DNA of 64,000 nt from Phenylobacterium conjunctum (GTDB taxonomy: Bacteria; Pseudomonadota; Alphaproteobacteria; Caulobacterales; Caulobacteraceae). Below are positions 59,189 to 64,000 of the stretch, in pieces. Numbering within the stretch: position 1 is the first letter of the stretch; every line of letters begins with the position of its first letter. Both the position numbers and the translations under genes were made by a program. Location: the NCBI RefSeq assembly GCF_042679085.1, contig NZ_JBHTLQ010000003.1, positions 86,236 to 150,235 of the forward strand. Direction: 5' to 3'. The notes under the pieces are model-generated. The model saw nothing but the letters and a program-made list of their open reading frames with translations, was not told where the DNA came from and made no database searches.

Positions 59189-60532
59189 ATGCGTCGTTTC
59201 CTGCCCCTGCTCGCCGCGCCGGTCCTGATGGCGGCGGCGCCCGCGCCCAAGCCTGAGATCGCCAAGGCGGTCAGTGAGGTCAGCGCCGACCGGTTGAAGG
59301 CGACGATCACCAAGCTGGTCGGTTTCGGCACCCGGCACACCCTGTCGGACCGGACCTCCGAAACCCGTGGCATCGGCGCGGCTGAGCGCTGGACGGCGTC
59401 AGAGTTCGAGGCGATGTCCAAGGCCTGTGGCGGCTGCCTGGAGGTTCAGGTTCCCAAGACGGTGTTTGAGGGCCGCCGTCTGCCCGGCCCGACGGCCATC
59501 GGCGCGATCCTGGCGATCCAGAAGGGGACCAGCGATCCGAACCGGGTGATCGTGATCTCCGGCCACATCGACAGCCGGGTGAGCGATCCGATGAACGCCA
59601 CGGCCGACGCGCCCGGCACCAATGACGACGGCTCTGGCACCGCCGCGGTGATCGAGGCCGCGCGGGTGCTGTCCAAGTACAAGTTCCCCGCCACCCTGGT
59701 GTTTGCGGTGCTGGAGGGCGAGGAACAGGGGCTCTATGGCGGCAGGGTGCTGGCGGCTTTCGCCCGCGAGCGCGGCTGGGTGGTCGAGGCCAACCTGAAC
59801 AACGACATCGTCGGCAATACCCACGGCTCGTCCGGCGCACACGACGACAAGCATGTCCGGGTGTTCTCTGAAGGCACCAAGACCCTGGAGACGCCGGAAC
59901 AGGCCAGCCAGCGGCGCTATAATGGCGGCGAGGTCGACAGCCCCTCACGCAATGTGGCGCGGTTCCTGGACGGGATCGCCGACGCCTATGTGAAGGACCT
60001 GGACGTGGTGATGGTCTATCGCACCGACCGGTTCGGCCGGGGCGGCGACCAGACCGAGATGCTCAACGCCGGCTTCCCGGCGGTGCGGGTGACCGAGGCC
60101 GCCGAGAACTATGACCGCCAGCACCAGGACCTTCGCACCGAGAACGGCCGCGCCTACGGCGATGTGCTCGAGGGCGTCGACTTCCCCTATCTCGCCAAGG
60201 TGACCAAGATGAACGTCGCGGCCATGGCGGCCCTGGCGCGGGCCCCGGCCCCGCCGCGCGGCGTGAAGATCGAGGGCCAGGTCTCGCCGGACACCAAGGT
60301 CAGCTGGGAGCCCGTGGCCGGGGCCAGCGGCTATCGCATCCACTGGCGCTCGACGACAGCGCCGCAGTGGGAGCATTCGAAGGACGTGGCGGCCTCGGGC
60401 GAGGTGCTGAAGGGCGTGGTGATCGACGACTGGTTCTTCGGCGTCTCGGCTGTCGCCCCGACCGGGGATGAGAGCCCGGTGGTGTTCCCCGGCCCGGCCG
60501 GCGATTTCGTCACCCCGCCGCCGGCCAAGTAG
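59189..60532 (+). CDS. M28 family zinc peptidase, exported, with C-terminal Fn3-like domain
   Basis: A 447-residue aminopeptidase. The signal peptide spans about residues 1-16 (RRFLPLLAAPVLMAA). The two-zinc site is His126 (ISGHIDSR), Asp146 (PGTNDDGSG), Glu178/179 (LEGEEQGLYG), Asp206 (NNDIVG) and His312 (DRQHQD). The last ~95 residues ('PPRGVKIEGQVSPDTKVSWEPVAGASGYRIHWR') form a fibronectin type III-like module, suggesting binding to substrate or envelope. Starts ATG with a CGGAG site. Rightward, 51 bases after the ABC-F gene. Confidence 0.9.
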   Translation: MRRFLPLLAAPVLMAAAPAPKPEIAKAVSEVSADRLKATITKLVGFGTRHTLSDRTSETRGIGAAERWTASEFEAMSKACGGCLEVQVPKTVFEGRRLPGPTAIGAILAIQKGTSDPNRVIVISGHIDSRVSDPMNATADAPGTNDDGSGTAAVIEAARVLSKYKFPATLVFAVLEGEEQGLYGGRVLAAFARERGWVVEANLNNDIVGNTHGSSGAHDDKHVRVFSEGTKTLETPEQASQRRYNGGEVDSPSRNVARFLDGIADAYVKDLDVVMVYRTDRFGRGGDQTEMLNAGFPAVRVTEAAENYDRQHQDLRTENGRAYGDVLEGVDFPYLAKVTKMNVAAMAALARAPAPPRGVKIEGQVSPDTKVSWEPVAGASGYRIHWRSTTAPQWEHSKDVAASGEVLKGVVIDDWFFGVSAVAPTGDESPVVFPGPAGDFVTPPPAK

Positions 60533-60634
60533 GCGCCGATACCTGTTTTGGGGCGAGGCTGCGGCGGGAACGCTTCCCTTCGCAGGCTCAGGCGCTATCC
60601 TTCATGAAACCGTCACGGTGAGCGAGGGCCCGCG

Positions 60635-60796
60635 ATGAAGCTGTCCAAGACCCAGCGGGCCCTGGCCCTGGCCATGGTGATCGTCGCCGGCATGTCTGGC
60701 CTCGCCGCCGCCCAGGTCAATCCAGCGCCGCTTGAACCGGTGGTTCTGGAACAGGAGCTCGCCCAGCTGGGCGTCGAGCCGATCAAACTGGACTAG
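60635..60796 (+). CDS. Small exported peptide, function unknown
   Basis: A 53-residue product with a typical signal peptide (KLSKTQRALALAMVIVAGMSGLAAA, cleavage near Ala26) and a 28-residue mature peptide that is acidic and Leu-rich (VLEQELAQLGVEPIKLD). ATG start; GAGGG lies about nine bases upstream. The stop overlaps the stop of the convergent copB (CTAG). Its compactness and signal make it a plausible real gene, but homology is not visible. Confidence 0.6.
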   Translation: MKLSKTQRALALAMVIVAGMSGLAAAQVNPAPLEPVVLEQELAQLGVEPIKLD

Positions 60797-61569
60797 TTCC
60801 AGGCTCTTATCCCGACCACGATCCGGCTGCCGCCGACATCTTCCCCCGCCGCGCGGGCGATGGAGGCCGTCTCGCCCAGCTTGCGCTCCCAGGCCAGGCC
60901 CACATAGGGCGCGAACCGGCGGCTGACCTCATAGCGCAGGCGCAGGCCCGCCTCGGCCCGGGTCAGGCCGGCGCCGAGACCGAGGGCGTCCGAATCGCGG
61001 GCCGCCGCCTCCAGCTCGGCGCGGGGCTGCAGGATCAGGCGCTGGGTGATGCGCAGATCGAAGCTGCCCTCCCCGCGCGCCAGCACCTCGCTCCGGTCGG
61101 AGACGAAGACCGCGCCCTGGACGTCGAACCAGTAGGGCGCGAGCCCTTCGGTCCCCAGAAGGGCCCAGGTGCGGTGCGGGCCTGAACCCAGATCCTGGCG
61201 CAGGCCGGCCTGGACATCGAAATAGGGTCCGATGGCCCGCGACCACAGGGCCTGGACCTCGGCGGTGTCCGGGCGCTCGCCCTCGGCGCCTTCGCCACGG
61301 GTCTTGAAAACGGCGCGGGTCAGGTCGCCGCCGACCCAGGCTCGCCCCTCCCAGGCATAGGCGCCGTCGCCGACCTCGAGGCTGTCGGCCATGACCTGCG
61401 AATAGCGCATCCCGCCGTGCTCCTGGCGCAGGACCGCGCGGGCGCGGGCCATGGCGGCGGGATCAAAGTCGCGGTCGGCGGTGTGGTCGCTCGGGACCGG
61501 CGGGGGCGCATTGGTCTGGGCGAGCGCGGGACTGGCGACCAGGGCGGCGGCGAGGACCAGGGCCTTCAT
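60793..61569 (-). CDS. copB: Copper resistance protein B (outer-membrane)
   Basis: A 258-residue outer-membrane beta-barrel of the CopB/PcoB family. Signal peptide 'KALVLAAALVASPALA' precedes 'GGMRYSQVMADSLEVGDGAYAWEGRAWVGGDLTRAVFKTRGEG', 'VQALWSRAIGPYFDVQAGLRQDLG', 'APYWFDVQGAVFVSDRSEVLARGEGSFDLRITQRLILQPRAEL' and 'RRFAPYVGLAWERKLGETA', each typical of the family. The N-terminal His/Met-rich copper-binding region is short. Starts ATG, overlapping copA by four bases; copA-copB is an operon. Confidence 0.95.
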   Translation of the reverse strand: MKALVLAAALVASPALAQTNAPPPVPSDHTADRDFDPAAMARARAVLRQEHGGMRYSQVMADSLEVGDGAYAWEGRAWVGGDLTRAVFKTRGEGAEGERPDTAEVQALWSRAIGPYFDVQAGLRQDLGSGPHRTWALLGTEGLAPYWFDVQGAVFVSDRSEVLARGEGSFDLRITQRLILQPRAELEAAARDSDALGLGAGLTRAEAGLRLRYEVSRRFAPYVGLAWERKLGETASIARAAGEDVGGSRIVVGIRAWN

Positions 61570-63320
61570 GCCTTGGCCTCCGGCCGCACGGTGACCACCC
61601 GGAACATGCCGGCGTGCATGTGGTAGAGCATGTGGCAGTGCATGGCCCAATCCCCGACCGCCTCGGCGGTGAGATCGAAGACCACCTTGCCGCCCGGCTG
61701 GACCGTCACAGTGTGCTTGCGCGGCTTGTGGCCGTCCGGGCCATGAACCAGCTCGAAGAAGTGGCCGTGCAGGTGGATGGGATGGGCCATCATGGTGTCG
61801 TTGACCAGGGTCACCCGCACGCGCTCGCCCTCGCGGAACGGATAGGGCGGCGGATCCTCGGCATAGGACAGGCCATCGAAGCCCCACATGAACCGCTCCA
61901 TGTTGCCGGTAAGGTGGATCTCGAGGGTGCGGGTTGGGGCCCGGGTGTCGGGATTGGGGGCCAGCGCGACCAGGTCGCGATAGGTCAGCACCCGGTGGCC
62001 GACGCTCTCCAGCCCCTGGCCCGGCTCGCCGGTGCGGTCGGTGACGATAGGGGTGATGCTCTGAACACCAGGGGTCAGCTTGACGCTGGGCGCATTGAGC
62101 GGATCGCGCATGGACATCTCCATGCCGCCCATGTCGCCCATCACGTCTGAGCCGCGCGGCTTGACCGGCGCCATGCCGGGCGGAGGCGGAGGCGGCGCGG
62201 CCTTGCGCGGTCCGCCCATGGTCATGGCGCTCATGTCCATGCCCATGTCGCGCATGGTTCCCAGGGGGCGCTCGCGCAGGGGCGGAAACTCTGCCGCCAT
62301 GCCGGGCCGCGGCGCCAGGATCGCCCGCGCCATGCCCGACCGGTCCACGGCTTCCGCGACCACGGCGTAGGCGCGATCCTCGGTGGGCTGGACGATCAGG
62401 TCATAGGTCTCAGCGTTGGCGATCTGCAGCTCGTCGACCTCGATGGGCCGCACCGCCTGGCCGTCGGCGGCGACGACCGTCAGCTTCAGGCCCGGAATGC
62501 GCAGGTTGAAGATGGTCTGGGCGGCGGCGTTGATGATCCGCAGGCGGACCCGCTCGCCTGTCCGCGCAAGGCCGGACCAGGGTTCACCCGGCGCGCGGCC
62601 ATTCAGAAGATAGGTGAAGGCGGATCCCGTAATGTCTGAAATATCCGTGGGATCCATGAGCATCTTGGCCCACTCCCGGCGCTCCGCCAGGGTCTGGTCA
62701 CGGCCCCTGAGCAGGCCGGCCAGGGTCTGCTTCTGAAAATTGAAGTAGCCCGGCTGCTGCTTCAGGCGCGTCATCAGGACGTGCGGGTGGGTGAAGCTGA
62801 AATCCGAGAGCATGATCACATGCTCACGGTCGCTGACGATGGGATCGGGGCCAGCCGGATCGATGATCAACGGCGCATAGTGGCCCATCGGCTCCTGCAG
62901 GCCGGAGTGGCTGTGATACCAGTAGGTGCCGGACTGGATCAGCGGGAACTCGTAGACAAAGGTCTCGCCCGGTCGGATCCCCGGAAAGCTGAGGCCCGGA
63001 ACCCCGTCGTACTTGGAGGGGACCAGCAGGCCGTGCCAGTGGATCGAGGTGTCCTCAGCCAGGCGGTTCTCCACTGCCAGGCGGACCTTCTGGCCCTCCT
63101 TCAGGCGCAGCAGCGGTCCGGGAACGGTTCCGTTGATCGTGACGGCGTGGCCGTCCCGGCCGCCCACCCGCAGCATGCCGTGGTCGATCACAAGCTTGAG
63201 GTCGGCGCCCGACAGCTCACGCCCCGGACCCGCGGTCGCCGCCTGGGCCCAGCCCGGCGCAAGGCCCAGGGCGACCCCGCCGGCGAGGAGGTGACGCCGA
63301 TGTGGGTTGGAGATCGTCAT
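61566..63320 (-). CDS. copA: Copper resistance multicopper oxidase CopA
   Basis: A 584-residue periplasmic multicopper oxidase oxidising Cu(I). Tat signal: NPHRRHLLAGGVALGLAPGWAQA. Type 3/2 copper His are in 'SIHWHGLLVPSKYDG', 'YWYHSHSGLQ', 'HPIHLHGHFFELVHG' and 'GDWAMHCHMLYHMHAGMFRVV' (the Cys-His-x3-His-x4-Met type 1 site). A Met-rich insert (MGMDMSAMTMGG, then MGDMGGMEMSM) at about 365-410 binds Cu. Length is normal. First gene of the copA-copB operon. Confidence 0.97.
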   Translation of the reverse strand: MTISNPHRRHLLAGGVALGLAPGWAQAATAGPGRELSGADLKLVIDHGMLRVGGRDGHAVTINGTVPGPLLRLKEGQKVRLAVENRLAEDTSIHWHGLLVPSKYDGVPGLSFPGIRPGETFVYEFPLIQSGTYWYHSHSGLQEPMGHYAPLIIDPAGPDPIVSDREHVIMLSDFSFTHPHVLMTRLKQQPGYFNFQKQTLAGLLRGRDQTLAERREWAKMLMDPTDISDITGSAFTYLLNGRAPGEPWSGLARTGERVRLRIINAAAQTIFNLRIPGLKLTVVAADGQAVRPIEVDELQIANAETYDLIVQPTEDRAYAVVAEAVDRSGMARAILAPRPGMAAEFPPLRERPLGTMRDMGMDMSAMTMGGPRKAAPPPPPPGMAPVKPRGSDVMGDMGGMEMSMRDPLNAPSVKLTPGVQSITPIVTDRTGEPGQGLESVGHRVLTYRDLVALAPNPDTRAPTRTLEIHLTGNMERFMWGFDGLSYAEDPPPYPFREGERVRVTLVNDTMMAHPIHLHGHFFELVHGPDGHKPRKHTVTVQPGGKVVFDLTAEAVGDWAMHCHMLYHMHAGMFRVVTVRPEAKA

Positions 63321-63337
63321 GGCCTGTCCAGGGGATC

Positions 63338-63361
63338 GTCTGCGCTTATTCGGTCGCAGAC
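63338..63361. promoter_or_regulatory. Inverted repeat between divergent copA and CusF-like genes
   Basis: GTCTGCG-CTTATTCGGT-CGCAGAC: perfect 7-bp arms with a 10-base spacer, 18 bases upstream of the copA start and 71 upstream of the CusF-like gene. It suits the operator of a copper-responsive regulator controlling both transcripts; the regulator is not identified here. Confidence 0.45.
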
Positions 63362-63431
63362 CGCAAAGGGTTTCATCCTGCGATCCAGAGCCTAGATATG
63401 CCGCACCTGGTTCGCCTCAAGAGTTGTCGCC

Positions 63432-63758
63432 GTGAAACTTCCGATCCTCGCCGTCGTCGCCGCCCTCGCCGCCGCCCCCGCCCTGGCTCAGGGGATGGAC
63501 GGGCATGCAGGCCATCACATGGCCGCTGAAGACGCGCCGGCGTCTGCACAAGGAACCGGGGTGATCCGCAAGCTGGACGCCAAGACCGGCGCTCTGACCC
63601 TGCAGCACGGACCGATCGCGGCCCTGGGCTGGCCGGCCATGACCATGCCGTTCCAGGCCAAGCCGGAACTGCTGGCGGGGCTGAAGGTCGGCCAGTCGGT
63701 CACCTTCACCGTCGAGGCAGGCGAGCCGCCGGTGATCACGGCGATCAAGGCCAACTAG
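63432..63758 (+). CDS. CusF-like periplasmic copper-binding protein
   Basis: A 108-residue exported protein. The signal peptide is 'KLPILAVVAALAAAPALAQ'. The mature protein has a His-rich segment (MDGHAGHHM) and a CusF beta-barrel 'GTGVIRKLDAKTGALTLQHGPIAALGWPAMTMPFQAKPELLAGLKVGQSVTF', with the Cu(I)/Ag(I) ligands His59, Trp67 (cation-pi), Met70 and Met72 conserved. GTG start. It probably hands periplasmic copper to an efflux system or CopA. Divergent from copA. Confidence 0.92.
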   Translation: MKLPILAVVAALAAAPALAQGMDGHAGHHMAAEDAPASAQGTGVIRKLDAKTGALTLQHGPIAALGWPAMTMPFQAKPELLAGLKVGQSVTFTVEAGEPPVITAIKAN

Positions 63759-63762
63759 GGCC

Positions 63763-64000
63763 TCAGCCGCAGCGCACCTCTTTGATGATCCCGGTCTCGG
63801 CGTCGTAGAAGAAGTTCAGGCGGCGCGGATTGAAGTCCAGCGTCACCGGACAGGTCGTGCAGGCCACGCGCTGCAGGGCCGGCAGAACCGGCACCGGGAT
63901 TTCTGTGCGCAGGCGTCCCACATAGGTCTGCGCCTCGGCGGCGCCGCACGCGTCAGCCGGCCGGATCGGCGGCGCGGGTCGCGGCGCAGGGGCCGGCGCG
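63763..64000 (-). CDS. I78 family peptidase inhibitor-like protein (5' end outside window)
   Basis: An open frame of 78 codons plus the stop runs in from the right edge. It starts in a proline/alanine-rich stretch (APAPAPRPAPP), then 'ADACGAAEAQTYVGRL' and '...VACTTCPVTLDFNPRRLNFFYDAETGIIKEVRCG'. The 'CGA..AQ..VG' opening and the 'DFNPRRLN...D..GII..V.CG' ending match inhibitor family I78. Unusual here is the extra 'CTTC' pair before the DFN motif. The start and any signal peptide lie beyond 64000. Confidence 0.78.
   Translation of the reverse strand, partial: APAPAPRPAPPIRPADACGAAEAQTYVGRLRTEIPVPVLPALQRVACTTCPVTLDFNPRRLNFFYDAETGIIKEVRCG

Noticed and set aside
57023..59338. A 771-codon open frame antisense to the ABC-F gene, with similar long antisense frames over hppA (23974-26199) and fabH/plsX (20574-22679)
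   Set aside because: Long antisense frames are expected in high-GC DNA with strong third-position bias. Their translations are low-complexity Gly/Arg/His-rich with no domain, while the opposite strand encodes well-known proteins.

Overview
The window is ordinary chromosome of a high-GC alphaproteobacterium, most likely of the Caulobacterales (Caulobacter/Phenylobacterium type). The evidence is a C4-pathway 5-aminolevulinate synthase (HemA), the replication regulator HdaA, a MucR/Ros regulator, an NDUFS4-like complex I subunit, a K+-insensitive proton-pumping pyrophosphatase, a class I PHA synthase, heme A synthase, and the gene orders aminotransferase-hom-glpX-recJ and glyA-nrdR-rib-nusB-thiL. 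The genus is inferred; no rRNA is present. There is no phage, insertion sequence or CRISPR array. Nearly all DNA has uniformly high GC, except one AT-rich gene near 55.5-56.35 kb.

Layout. 0-4 kb: the end of an aldehyde dehydrogenase, a DUF2087 protein, three tRNAs (Arg-TCT, Pro-TGG, Glu-TTC), a complex I accessory subunit, a thioesterase, a glutaminyl cyclase and a double cold-shock protein. 4-9.4 kb: one leftward operon, aminotransferase-hom-glpX-recJ. 9.4-16 kb: PHA synthase, two lipoproteins, MsrB, an acetyltransferase, argC, and rplM-rpsI ending in a strong hairpin. 16-20 kb: PhoX-like phosphatase, heme A synthase, small membrane proteins, tRNA-Pro(GGG). 19.4-24 kb: a leftward lipid/envelope block (cytochrome bc1 chaperone, DUF177, plsX, fabH, ihfA, merR) with bamE divergent from it. 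24-27.4 kb: hppA, then cheW with a possible FliL-like partner. 27.5-32.4 kb: glyA-nrdR-ribD-ribE-ribH-nusB-thiL, in which the RibD deaminase half and ribBA are absent. 32.6-34.5 kb: MucR and hemA, with a FixK/FNR-type box upstream of hemA. 34.5-38.4 kb: a valine-degradation operon (isobutyryl-CoA dehydrogenase, HIBYL-CoA hydrolase, 3-hydroxyisobutyrate dehydrogenase) with an exported methyltransferase inserted. 38.4-49.5 kb: hemB, NUDIX, motB, bpt, hdaA, ppk-ppx and a D-2-hydroxyacid dehydrogenase. 49.6-53.5 kb: yccF, rnd, purM and a family III CoA-transferase. 53.7-60.8 kb: an accessory-looking stretch with dienelactone hydrolase, an AT-rich trypsin-like protease, ndk, an ABC-F ATPase and an M28 peptidase. 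60.8-63.8 kb: copper resistance (copA-copB leftward, a CusF-like protein rightward). The right edge cuts an I78-type peptidase inhibitor.

The best candidates for something undescribed lie at 54.3-57.2 kb. Two copies of a nested palindromic element sit on either side of the dienelactone hydrolase, the AT-rich protease and ndk. Each copy has outer inverted arms of a 9-base repeat and inner inverted REP-like palindromes. Other points worth a second look are the truncated RibD with missing ribBA, a MucR that has lost its zinc ligands, the histone-like tail on PhaC, and several perfect inverted repeats in promoter regions (ihfA-merR, rplM/phoX, glyA/mucR, copA/cusF).
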